Positions 17,006 to 24,809 of a stretch of 38,049 nucleotides of DNA are shown piece after piece. The DNA is from CAVQBP01 sp964448105 (GTDB lineage: Bacteria > Bacteroidota > Ignavibacteria > Ignavibacteriales > Ignavibacteriaceae). Position 1 is the first letter of the stretch. Every line of letters begins with the position of its first letter. The position numbers and the translations under genes were made by a program. Below the pieces are notes generated by a model. The model did not search any database. It saw only the letters and a program-made list of their open reading frames with translations, and was not told the origin of the DNA. The DNA lies in the NCBI GenBank assembly GCA_964448105.1, contig CAYUVK010000044.1, forward strand, positions 1-38,049, in the 5' to 3' direction.

Positions 17006-17605
17006 CTATCTTAATAAGTTTACTGTGAATAAAATTATCGAAGTTAAATGTCCAAGCTGTTCTCTCAGCTTTTTTAACGCTCTACCCATTTGCGTTTCAA
17101 CTGTCTTTATTGATATCCCCAAGATGTCTGCAATTTCAGAATATTTTAGTTGATCGAAGCGACTCATAGTAAAAATCTCACGGCATTTATCAGGTAAATA
17201 GTTTATAGCTTTGTTTATTTCTTCTCTCAATTCATTTTGATCAATTTTTTCATCTGGAGTTAGTTCTACAACCGATAGAACAGAAACATTTTCTTGATGT
17301 TTTTTTTCAACCTGCAAATGCCGCAACTGTTTTAGTGATTCATTTTTTACCGCCATGAATAAATATGATTGTATATTCTTCACGGGATCGAGATTTTCTT
17401 TAGTTTGCCAAACCCTTAAGAACACATCCTGTACAATATTTTCTGCAGTTTGTTTATCCCGAACATATCCTTGTGAAAAGTAAATTAATTTTTGACTGTA
17501 AATTTTAAATAACATTTCAAAAGCAGTATGATCGCCCGCTATAATTTTTTCAAAAAGTTCAAGTGTTAAGTTCGGATTTTTAATATTAATGTCGGCTGAT
17601 GTCAT
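17006..17605 (-). CDS. ECF-type RNA polymerase sigma factor (FecI-like, Bacteroidota group)
   Basis: A 199-residue sigma factor with region 2 at about 28-96 (FEMLFKIYSQKLIYFSQGYV, TAENIVQDVFLRVWQ, the -10 recognition helix with YLFMAVKN) and region 4 at about 131-185 (INYLPDKCREIFTMSRFDQLKYSEIADILGISIKTVETQMGRALKKLRE), whose HTH reads the -35 element. There is no extra domain. A hydrophobic tail (SIILFTVNLL) follows region 4. It heads a minus-strand set with fecR, a barrel protein and the TonB receptor, the classic cell-surface signalling arrangement. Likely targets are the two GTAAGGG-type promoters found here. Confidence 0.93.
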   Translation of the reverse strand: MTSADINIKNPNLTLELFEKIIAGDHTAFEMLFKIYSQKLIYFSQGYVRDKQTAENIVQDVFLRVWQTKENLDPVKNIQSYLFMAVKNESLKQLRHLQVEKKHQENVSVLSVVELTPDEKIDQNELREEINKAINYLPDKCREIFTMSRFDQLKYSEIADILGISIKTVETQMGRALKKLREQLGHLTSIILFTVNLLR

Positions 17606-17951
17606 AGATTTTATTTACAATCTATATATTGTGTAAACAGAATAGAATGTTTTTTTCCCTAATTTTTCATGAACTTCGTTCCATTCATGAAAAACTCGCT
17701 TCCGGTTTTTTTATTGTTTATATCTTTTATCCAATTCGTTTTTTTGCTATTCGTAAAGCGGCAATACAGAGTTACTTCGTGCTATTGAATCACAGATATC
17801 CTCAACAAGAATTAGCTTTTCAGAAAGATCTAATTTTCTATTTGTCTTTTTATCTCTTTTACACTCCTAACTATACCTTATAAGGAACAAATTAAATTTC
17901 AATAAATATAGTAAAAATTAAGGTCTTTAACCAATATGGTCTTTCTTGTTA
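17606..17951. other. Non-coding stretch with an 11-bp inverted repeat upstream of the sigma gene
   Basis: TTTTTCATGAA (17663-17673) pairs perfectly with TTCATGAAAAA (17684-17694) around a 10-base loop. It lies 58 bases upstream of the sigma start codon. It may be an operator or an attenuator for the sigma gene. A short plus-strand reading frame across 17629-17883 shows no family resemblance and is treated as non-coding. Nothing else is recognised in these 346 bases. Confidence 0.4.
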
Positions 17952-19118
17952 TTATTCTTCCCATTTCTTCTTCTTACTCCCTTTATAACTATCAATTCGC
18001 AAAAGCACTCCTTCCAACTTGCCGTTATCAAGATGAATTCTTCTCGTAGTTTTAAGTCCAATAGATTTCCGCAACTGTGGGTTGCCTGTATAGATAAATG
18101 CTGAAGTACCTGTACAATTAGTTTTAAGAAAGTCGCCGAATTCTTTATAAAGTGCCTTCGCCTCTTCAAGTTCACCAAGCCTTATCCCATAAGGAGGATT
18201 TGTAATTAATGTTCCATTCTCAAATTCTTTAACATGCTGAAATGGTTTACATGAAAGCTCAACAGAATCAGAATAGGGAAGATGAGAAAGATTGGCTTTT
18301 GCAATTTCTATTGCTTTTTGTGATTTATCGCTTCCACGTATAATGCCTTTTTGCAAAGGTCGGATTTTGCAGTCATATTCTTCTTTTAATTTATTCCATT
18401 CAGCCGGGCTGAATTCAGGCATATTAAAAAATCCAAATTTTTTACGGAGTTTCTGTGCAGGTATTTTGCAGTAATGCATTAATGCTTCGCAGACAATTGT
18501 TCCCGAGCCGCACATCGGGTCCCACAGAGTATTTTCTCCATCCCATTTGCTAAGCCGTATTATAGCAGCAGCAAGAGTCTCCTGCATGGGTGCTTCACCC
18601 GCCAGCAGCCTGTAACCTCTTTTATGCAGCGATTCACCGGATGTATCGAGGCTTATTACTGCCATATCTTTTTCGATATGAAGATTGATGCGCACATCAG
18701 GATTTGTAACATCAACATTGGGGCGTTTGCCATATTTATCTCTGAAATAATCTGCTATTCCATCCTTTAAACATTGAGATGCATACAATGAATTGCTTAT
18801 TCTGCTGTAGGAAACGGATCCGCTTATTGCAAATGTTTTTTCAAGAGAACAGAAATCTTCCCAGTGGATTTTTTTTGCTCTATTAATAAGTGCATCAGTA
18901 TTTCGACAAGGAAAAGTTATTAATGGCGCAAGAACTCTTGATAGGAACCGTGATATATAATTAATTTTATAAAGAGTTAAGAGATCCGATTTGAAAAAAA
19001 CTCCCTTATATGCAATCTTAGTTTCGGTTGCACCAAGTTCAATAAGTTCTCGTTCGCATAGCTCTTCCATTTTCCCCGTTACCTGTGCAAAAAATCCATT
19101 CTCTTTATAGTTGTACAT
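17952..19118 (-). CDS. THUMP-domain class I RNA methyltransferase (RlmL N-terminal half-like)
   Basis: A 388-residue SAM-dependent guanine-N2 methyltransferase of the type that modifies 23S rRNA (equivalent to the RlmL part of E. coli RlmKL, forming m2G2445). An N-terminal ferredoxin-like plus THUMP region covers about 1-165 (FFAQVTGKMEELCERELIELGA, VRINLHIEKDMAVISLDTSG). It is followed by LHKRGYR and EAPMQETLAAAI, then SAM motif I DPMCGSGT (200-207) and catalytic motif IV NPPYG (307-311). The RlmK half is absent, as is normal outside Gammaproteobacteria. Old annotations call it an N6-adenine DNA methylase. The exact target nucleotide is inferred from the family. Confidence 0.9.
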   Translation of the reverse strand: MYNYKENGFFAQVTGKMEELCERELIELGATETKIAYKGVFFKSDLLTLYKINYISRFLSRVLAPLITFPCRNTDALINRAKKIHWEDFCSLEKTFAISGSVSYSRISNSLYASQCLKDGIADYFRDKYGKRPNVDVTNPDVRINLHIEKDMAVISLDTSGESLHKRGYRLLAGEAPMQETLAAAIIRLSKWDGENTLWDPMCGSGTIVCEALMHYCKIPAQKLRKKFGFFNMPEFSPAEWNKLKEEYDCKIRPLQKGIIRGSDKSQKAIEIAKANLSHLPYSDSVELSCKPFQHVKEFENGTLITNPPYGIRLGELEEAKALYKEFGDFLKTNCTGTSAFIYTGNPQLRKSIGLKTTRRIHLDNGKLEGVLLRIDSYKGSKKKKWEE

Positions 19119-19218
19119 TAAAAATTTTGTGATCCAATAATTTTCTTAAAATTTGTTTCACATTGTAAAGGACGCAAAATTTGCGACCACTCAAGCCAAG
19201 CAATTCGGAAATGAGTGC

Positions 19219-19881
19219 TTACTCACCCGCTAGCTTTTTTATATCCATAACCTCTAAAACATTTTTATCATATCCTTTGGTTACAGAGTTTATCATTGCA
19301 AATCCAATTTCCTTTAAAGAACAGATATGCTTTGGAAAAATTAATTTTACCAGTGGTAAAAGCGGAAATAAATATTTATAAAAGCTCAAGGTATTTTTTA
19401 GTCCTTTAGTAGGAATTATAATTGCTGGACGAAATGCATAAGCCTGTTTGAAACCAAGATTTAAAATGTAATTCTCTGTTCGACCTTTAACTCTTGCCCA
19501 CATACTTCTCCCCTTTTCCGTACTATCCGTTCCTGCACCAGAGATATAGCATAATGTCATTTCAGGATTATGTTTAACAAGAATATCTGCTAACGCCTTT
19601 GTAATATCAAAAGTTATTTTTGTGTACACTTCTTCTTTCTTTCCAACTGATGTTGTTCCAAGGCAAAAGAAACAAGCATTATAACCAACTAAGTGTTCTT
19701 CAATTGATGAAAAATCAAAAAAATTATCGTGAACAATCCCCTCCAATTTTGAATGTTCAATATCGCTTCTTCTACGGTTAATTATCAACACAGATTCCAC
19801 ATCGGGATGAATAAGGCATTCGTGCATAACACCCTCCCCTACCATTCCTGTTGACCCTGTTATTATTGCTTTTATTTTCAT
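19219..19881 (-). CDS. NAD(P)-binding Rossmann oxidoreductase (NmrA/HTATIP2-like atypical SDR)
   Basis: A 220-residue Rossmann-fold protein. The nucleotide-binding loop GSTGMVGEG is at 9-17, and INRRRSD (about 34-40) after the second strand suggests NADP preference because of the Arg residues. A FFCLGTT segment follows, then LCYISGAGTDSTEKGRSMWARVKGRTEN with the K-x-x-x-E/N region typical of the HTATIP2/YbjT-like group, and FRPAIIIP. No substrate can be assigned. It lies 20 bases downstream of the class II aldolase gene on the same strand and may be co-transcribed with it. Confidence 0.85.
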   Translation of the reverse strand: MKIKAIITGSTGMVGEGVMHECLIHPDVESVLIINRRRSDIEHSKLEGIVHDNFFDFSSIEEHLVGYNACFFCLGTTSVGKKEEVYTKITFDITKALADILVKHNPEMTLCYISGAGTDSTEKGRSMWARVKGRTENYILNLGFKQAYAFRPAIIIPTKGLKNTLSFYKYLFPLLPLVKLIFPKHICSLKEIGFAMINSVTKGYDKNVLEVMDIKKLAGE

Positions 19882-19901
19882 AATTGGAAATACATTATTG
19901 A

Positions 19902-20615
19902 TTATTTGTTATTGATAGATGTTTTATTGACAGACATAGGAGTTGAATCGCATGGAGTTACACGTTCCTGCAAACCCAAATTACTACGCAAAGCTAATAA
20001 TCGATCTCTTTCATATTCTGACAGTACATTTACATTGCCAAGCTGAATAGCATTCCACATAATGCTGGCAGTATGTTCAAGTGTTTCCATTTTATAATAT
20101 GCATTTAATAAATCACTTCCATAAGTAAGTGCCCCGTGATTTTCTAACAATAGTGCATCGGAATTTTTTACGTGCTCCCTTATTGCATCCGGAATTTCCA
20201 TTGTTGAAGGAAAGCCGTATTTAACTAATGGTACGGCACCAATAAGAATTATGGCTTCAGGCAATACACATTTGTTTAACGCAATTCCGGCAACTGCAAA
20301 ACTTGTAGCATAAACCGGGTGTGCATGAACAACCGAATAAATATCAGGGCGTTCCTTGTATACTTCAAGGTGCATTTTAAGCTCACTTGACGGATTATAA
20401 TTCTTACTATCCGATATAATTTTGCCTTTTAAATCAACTTTTATTATCATCTGTGTATTCATAAAACCTTTACTCACACCGGTAGGAGTTGTTAATATTT
20501 CATTATCATTTAATTTTACGGTTATGTTACCGTCATTTGCAGCAATGAAATTACGGGTCCACATTCTTTTTCCTATCTCAACAATAAGCTGTTTTAATTC
20601 TATTTCACTGCTCAT
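19902..20615 (-). CDS. Class II aldolase/adducin family protein (L-fuculose-phosphate aldolase-like)
   Basis: A 237-residue zinc-dependent aldolase or epimerase. The zinc ligands His97 and His99 (VVHAHPVYAT) and His160 (LLENHGALTYG), and the catalytic Glu78 (SSELKMHLEVY), keep the spacing of E. coli FucA (His92, His94, His155, Glu73) with a constant offset of five. The N-terminal NDGNITVKL and TTPTGVSKG segments bind phosphate. Substrates in this family include fuculose-, rhamnulose- and ribulose-5-phosphates as well as methylthioribulose-1-phosphate, so the exact sugar is open. A strong Shine-Dalgarno (AAGGAG) precedes the ATG. The gene continues 20 bases on into the Rossmann oxidoreductase. 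Confidence 0.88.
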   Translation of the reverse strand: MSSEIELKQLIVEIGKRMWTRNFIAANDGNITVKLNDNEILTTPTGVSKGFMNTQMIIKVDLKGKIISDSKNYNPSSELKMHLEVYKERPDIYSVVHAHPVYATSFAVAGIALNKCVLPEAIILIGAVPLVKYGFPSTMEIPDAIREHVKNSDALLLENHGALTYGSDLLNAYYKMETLEHTASIMWNAIQLGNVNVLSEYERDRLLALRSNLGLQERVTPCDSTPMSVNKTSINNK

Positions 20616-20984
20616 TTTGAGCTCCTTGATCCGGGGAAAAATTTTTATTTCACTTAATATTTAATTTTTTAAAAATATCCCGTATGATGAATATAAATAA
20701 TCTTTTAGTTACTTATAAAAAATTTGATCTATTACTGACTTTTAAATCATTAATACAATTTACGGGATTCAAAAGAAGAATAGAATGTAGATTTATTAGA
20801 TCCGGCTAACTTTAAACTAGACTAGACAGTTTTCGTTATTTTAAAAATATCCAGCTAATAATTTGAATAAATCCGGCGGCAACTACATTCTATTAGGTTT
20901 GAGTTATACTAATAGAAAAATAAAAATATCCGGACAAAAATAGTCACATAATAAATATTGAAGAAAATAAATATTAATAAAAAA
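20616..20984. other. Non-coding stretch with a 12-base inverted repeat
   Basis: AATAGAATGTAG (20781-20792) recurs inverted as CTACATTCTATT (20883-20894). Each copy has a CCGG within about 20 bases on its inner side, so the 114-base unit could be a tiny MITE-like remnant. AAAATATCC occurs three times in the stretch. No gene is seen in these 369 bases. Confidence 0.35.
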
Positions 20985-22190
20985 TTATTTCTTTGGTCCT
21001 ACATATTTTAAACGGTAAATATTATTTTCTTTGTAACCGTCTACAGTTTTATTTCCATCATCACTAATCAGCAATGTACCATCAGGAGCTTGAATTACAT
21101 CTACCGGTCGCCCCAATACTTTTTGATCATCAGTTAGAAATTTAATATACGGCAATTCACCATAGGGTTTGCCATTTTCAAATAAAACCTTAGTTACCTG
21201 ATATCCCGCTTTTACAGTTCTATTCCATGAACCATGATAAGCTATAAAGGCATCTCCTTTTACTTCAGCAGGAAATTGATCACCGGTATAAAACATCATA
21301 CCGCATGGAGCCCAATGAGCACCACCGCACCACGCCGGAACAATGGTTTTCTCAGCCAAATCTATAATATCCGGGCGTTTCATAAATTCATATCTTGGTA
21401 TTCTATTTCCAACAATAAAAGGATGTCCGTAAAATCCTCCTTCAATATATTTATTCATTTCTGCCGGAGGATTGTAATCAGTAATAGGCTGTTTGCCTAC
21501 ATTATCGCCCAATTCCCTTCCAAACCAATCACTGCCATGATCCATTCCCCAAATTTCATCGGTGCCGGGTCTAATTACTAGTTTTTCAGTATTCCTGATC
21601 CCGGAACACCAAAGTTTTTTATCTTTTCCATCAAGATTATAGGACCATATTTTCTCTCTATCGGTCCCTGTTGCATCTGTTATATTACCAACATCTCCCA
21701 AAGCTGTATATAATCTTCCTTTGTGAATTAATACAGGACGGTAATGATGAGCACCCCCCGAAGGCAGGCTATCAACAGGGATTATAGTAGTTCTTTCGTC
21801 GGCAATGCCGTCATTATTTTTATCTTTTAACTTATAGATTGCACCACTTTCTGTATACCATAAATAACCTTCATACCAAAAAACTCCCGATACCGAGTTT
21901 TCTGAAGTATAAAAATGAGTTAAAGTTTCATAATACCCATCATTATCTTTATCTTTTGCAGCAATAATTATTTTATCCGGCATAGTTGTATAATAAAGAG
22001 TTCCGTCAGGACCCAATGCCATATGCCGCGGTCGTAAATCAGAACTTATAGCAATGGATAATTGATAACCGGGACGAACCCAAATTTCCGGATTAACTTT
22101 TGGTGCACTACTTTGTGCATTATTAATAGAAGTTATAAACACAACTAATGTAGTACAAAGAAAAAAATTCCGGTACAAAGATCTTTTCAT
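20985..22190 (-). CDS. PQQ-type sugar dehydrogenase-like beta-propeller protein (sorbosone/glucose dehydrogenase family)
   Basis: A 401-residue exported beta-propeller protein. I chose the ATG at 22190, which has AAGGA at Shine-Dalgarno distance and starts a good signal peptide (about 1-25, ending INNAQS). A second ATG five codons upstream has no ribosome site. Blade motifs include LRPRHMALGPDGTLYYT, GGAHHYRPVLIHKGRLYTALGDVGN, WCSGIRNTEKLVIRPGTDEIW, ERELGDN-like FGRELGDN, AYHGSWNRT and GRPVDVIQAPDGTLLISDD. These match soluble glucose/L-sorbosone dehydrogenases, including the His pair and the Gly-x-Arg-Asn that bind PQQ and substrate. Whether the organism makes PQQ is not visible here. Acidic DxDNDG loops suggest calcium binding. 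The sugar is unknown. Confidence 0.87.
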   Translation of the reverse strand: MKRSLYRNFFLCTTLVVFITSINNAQSSAPKVNPEIWVRPGYQLSIAISSDLRPRHMALGPDGTLYYTTMPDKIIIAAKDKDNDGYYETLTHFYTSENSVSGVFWYEGYLWYTESGAIYKLKDKNNDGIADERTTIIPVDSLPSGGAHHYRPVLIHKGRLYTALGDVGNITDATGTDREKIWSYNLDGKDKKLWCSGIRNTEKLVIRPGTDEIWGMDHGSDWFGRELGDNVGKQPITDYNPPAEMNKYIEGGFYGHPFIVGNRIPRYEFMKRPDIIDLAEKTIVPAWCGGAHWAPCGMMFYTGDQFPAEVKGDAFIAYHGSWNRTVKAGYQVTKVLFENGKPYGELPYIKFLTDDQKVLGRPVDVIQAPDGTLLISDDGNKTVDGYKENNIYRLKYVGPKK

Positions 22191-22205
22191 TTTATTATCC
22201 TTCAT

Positions 22206-22555
22206 TTATTAAACCAATTTGAATAATTTTATTCTTAATGGGAAAGTAAAATAAATTAGAATGAACTTAAGTATTTTAATAATAATGATTCGTGATTTAT
22301 TTAAATCAAACCAATAACCTTTTTTTCTTGAACCTATCTTATTTGGATTAAAAATATATTATTTTTTTGGTCCGAATTATATTTACCGGATTTATTTATA
22401 TTATTTATATTTAATTCCATCCTGTTTATATCTCATTTATCTGCTCACTAAATTTGAGTATTTTTGAACAACACAAGGATTACAAAATCTTATACATCTT
22501 TGTTTTTTTTCAAGTAATTAACAATCTTTAACCTTCAAAAGGGGGAAATTTTTTT
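22206..22555. other. Divergent intergenic region before the siroheme-transporter run
   Basis: These roughly 350 AT-rich bases separate the minus-strand sugar dehydrogenase from the plus-strand run starting at 22556. Near the right end AAAGGGGGAAA (22537-22547) is a strong ribosome binding site about 8 bases before the ATG. TATTTTTG at 22459-22466 fits a -7 element loosely but has no -33 partner. No gene is seen. Confidence 0.5.
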
Positions 22556-23221
22556 ATGAAAAAAAGCGAAAATTCTAATTTCTATCCTGTTTTAATTAGT
22601 CTTAAAAGATTTCCCTGTCTTGTTATAGGCGGCGGTAAAGTTGCATACAGAAAAGTATTATCGCTTTTAGATTTTAATGCTAAAATAACTGTTATCTCTC
22701 CTAAAATATGCAAACCATTAATGGATTTATTCCGGCTGGATAAAATTCAAATTATTAAAAAAGCCTATTCAAAAAAATTTATTAAAGATTATAAAATTAT
22801 TTTTAGTGCAACAAATAACCCGGAAGTTAGTAAAATTATTCGTATCGATTGCACCGGTGAAGGTATTTTACTGAATGTTGCAGATAATCCTATATTATGT
22901 GATTTTATTTTACCTGCAAATATTAAACGGGGAGATCTAACGGTCTCTGTTTCTTCGCAGGGAATGGCTCCTTTTTACACTAAGGAGATGAAAAAGAATT
23001 TAGATCATTTCATTTCCCCAATCTATTCAGATATTATAAAACTGGCAGGTGAATTTAGAAAGCAATTATTGACGGGTACAAAAGTAAAGTCAGCTAAGGC
23101 TAAAGAAAAAATGTTTAAGAGATTTACTTCAATAAACTGGGAAGAAGTTTTAACGGAAAATGGAGAAAAAAGTTCTCAATATTATATTCAAAAAATCCTA
23201 AAAGGATCTAAATTAGTTTAA
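22556..23221 (+). CDS. Met8/CysG-N-type precorrin-2 dehydrogenase / sirohydrochlorin ferrochelatase
   Basis: A 221-residue enzyme that oxidises precorrin-2 with NAD and can insert iron to make siroheme, the cofactor of sulfite and nitrite reductases. It has the NAD-binding VIGGGKVAYRK (23-33), the strand ITVISPK (44-50) and IIFSATNNPEVS (81-92). Asp110 in NVADNPILCDFILPA corresponds to the catalytic Asp of CysG/Met8p, and SSQGMAP (133-139) matches the SSGGxxP loop. It is the first gene of a same-strand run with SUMT and five TSUP transporters, and it has a strong Shine-Dalgarno. The bifunctional Met8-like role, as opposed to dehydrogenase only, is inferred because no separate chelatase is seen nearby. 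Confidence 0.9.
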   Translation: MKKSENSNFYPVLISLKRFPCLVIGGGKVAYRKVLSLLDFNAKITVISPKICKPLMDLFRLDKIQIIKKAYSKKFIKDYKIIFSATNNPEVSKIIRIDCTGEGILLNVADNPILCDFILPANIKRGDLTVSVSSQGMAPFYTKEMKKNLDHFISPIYSDIIKLAGEFRKQLLTGTKVKSAKAKEKMFKRFTSINWEEVLTENGEKSSQYYIQKILKGSKLV

Positions 23222-23241
23222 AATTTTTCCGGGGAACAAAT

Positions 23242-23826
23242 ATGGGTGAACCAAAAATATTAAAGAAAAAAATATTCATCACCTTCTCTATTATAATTCT
23301 TTTAATCCTTTGCAGCGGCGTGTTGGGCTGGATATTAACACAAAAAATTGAAAACAGTAATAAAGTTATTGAAGTTGTTCATAAACTTAAAGAAGCGGAA
23401 CTTCAGTTAAGAAGAGAAGAAAAAAACCTTTTAATAAGGGGCTATTCACAGCAAAGATATCTTAGGTGGCAAAAAGCGAAAGAAGACTTTCACCAGAGGT
23501 TTGGTGAATTGATTGGAATGAAAGCCTTAAATGATACTGAAATTACTACAATAAAAGCAGATTATTCTGAAATGTCAGGTACATATAATAAATTTTTTGA
23601 TGAAATCCGGTCTAACTCACTTAGCCAAAATGAAATAGTTAAATATGACGAACAATTTAAGAAAATCGGCAGGAGAACTCTTGACATGATAAATAGTATT
23701 TTATTGCGTGAACAGAGAATATCAGACGTAACAGATTCACAGGCAAGTATTCTGATAGTAATTTTTCTAATTGTTTTTATAGCAACTGCGGGTTTTCTAA
23801 TAGTTAACGTAATCAAACATTTATAG
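23242..23826 (+). CDS. Membrane-anchored four-helix-bundle sensor module without output domain
   Basis: A 194-residue protein with basic start KILKKK, a transmembrane helix at about 11-32, an extracytoplasmic helical region of about 135 residues (33-168), a second transmembrane helix at 169-190 and only KHL after it. The helical region (KLKEAELQLRREEKNLLIRGYSQ...WQKAKEDFHQRFGELIG) has the heptad character of 4HB/HBM ligand-binding domains from chemoreceptors and sensor kinases. There is no HAMP, kinase or MCP part. It lies 20 bases after the Met8-like gene and 4 bases before SUMT, so it is clearly co-transcribed. It could signal through a partner such as the kinase-like protein at 30748, or act as an accessory subunit. 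That link is conjecture. Confidence 0.75.
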   Translation: MGEPKILKKKIFITFSIIILLILCSGVLGWILTQKIENSNKVIEVVHKLKEAELQLRREEKNLLIRGYSQQRYLRWQKAKEDFHQRFGELIGMKALNDTEITTIKADYSEMSGTYNKFFDEIRSNSLSQNEIVKYDEQFKKIGRRTLDMINSILLREQRISDVTDSQASILIVIFLIVFIATAGFLIVNVIKHL

Positions 23827-23830
23827 TCGA

Positions 23831-24757
23831 ATGAATTATGTAATGGAGAAAAATTTGGAATACGGAAAAGTTTATATCGTAGGGGCGGGACCCGGCGATC
23901 CGGATCTTATTACTCTTAAAGCTTTGAAAAAGCTTAAGCAGGCAGATGTAGTAGTTTATGATAGATTAATAAATAATGATCTTTTATCTTACTGTAAAAA
24001 TGAATGTAAAAAAATTTTTGTCGGAAAAGAATCAGGTTATCATCAAATTGAGCAGGAGCATATAATTGAGATTTTAATAAGCGAAGCAAAACTTGGTTTT
24101 GAAGTAGTTCGACTAAAGGGGGGCAACCCGTTTGTTTTTGGAAGAGGATCCGAAGAAGCAGCTGCAGTTAAAAAAGCAGGTATAGATTTCGAAATAATAC
24201 CCGGAATTACATCAGGACTTTCAGCACCTATTTACAGCGGAATACCAATCACACAAAGAGGATTGATCACACAATGCGTTTTAATTACTGCTCATGAATG
24301 TCCCGATAAACCGGAAACACAGGTTGAATGGGAAAAACTGGCAAAATTAAAGAATGCCAATTTAATTATTTATATGGGTGCTTCAAGAATTGCGAGGATA
24401 AGCAGCGAGTTAATAAAACACGGAATGAATCCTTCTATGCCTGTTGCAGTTATCGAAAATGGTACGCTGCCTGCTCAAAGAACTCTTACTTCGAGACTCG
24501 ATGAAATAGCTGAAAAATTTAAAAAGCAAAACTTCCATCCGCCTGTCATTATTATGATTAGCCCGACAGTATCATTAAGGGATGAAATCTCCTGGTTTGA
24601 AAAAGAACAGTTATTTAATACGGAAAACTTATCTGGGTTTGGAGGAAAGAGAATTGTTTTAAGCGGGGAAAGGAAAAAACCCAGAAAAAGCAATGTGCCT
24701 CAGACCTTAAATTATCCGGTTATAAATGCTTTGCTGAAAAAAGTTCTGGAAAAATAA
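23831..24757 (+). CDS. cobA: Uroporphyrinogen-III C-methyltransferase (SUMT)
   Basis: A 308-residue SAM-dependent enzyme that methylates uroporphyrinogen III at C2 and C7 to give precorrin-2, the branch point to siroheme. Conserved segments are VYIVGAGPGDPDLITLKAL (15-33), VVYDRLI (41-47), RLKGGNPFVFGRGSEE (94-109), IIPGITSGLSAPIYSGIPIT (122-141) and MGASR (near 185). The catalytic core ends near 245. About 60 further residues, basic near KKPRKSN, carry no HemD domain and are not recognised. A second ATG four codons in is an alternative start. It is the partner of the Met8-like gene 600 bases upstream; together they convert uroporphyrinogen III to siroheme. Confidence 0.93.
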   Translation: MNYVMEKNLEYGKVYIVGAGPGDPDLITLKALKKLKQADVVVYDRLINNDLLSYCKNECKKIFVGKESGYHQIEQEHIIEILISEAKLGFEVVRLKGGNPFVFGRGSEEAAAVKKAGIDFEIIPGITSGLSAPIYSGIPITQRGLITQCVLITAHECPDKPETQVEWEKLAKLKNANLIIYMGASRIARISSELIKHGMNPSMPVAVIENGTLPAQRTLTSRLDEIAEKFKKQNFHPPVIIMISPTVSLRDEISWFEKEQLFNTENLSGFGGKRIVLSGERKKPRKSNVPQTLNYPVINALLKKVLEK

Positions 24758-24809
24758 ATGGTTAAAGGAATCTGCAAATTAATCTGTTTTCTTTTAACTA
24801 AAACAAATA

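Noticed and set aside
17629..17883. An 84-codon plus-strand reading frame upstream of the sigma gene
   Set aside because: It has no recognisable family, signal or ribosome site, and it contains the 11-bp inverted repeat. It is treated as chance in AT-rich sequence.
19173..19185. Palindrome CGCAAAATTTGCG between the methyltransferase and oxidoreductase genes
   Set aside because: It is short, with no T tract and no second copy seen; a chance palindrome cannot be excluded.
22459..22466. TATTTTTG as promoter of the siroheme-transporter run
   Set aside because: No TTTG lies at -33 distance and the start codon is 90 bases away. In sequence this AT-rich such an octamer is expected often.
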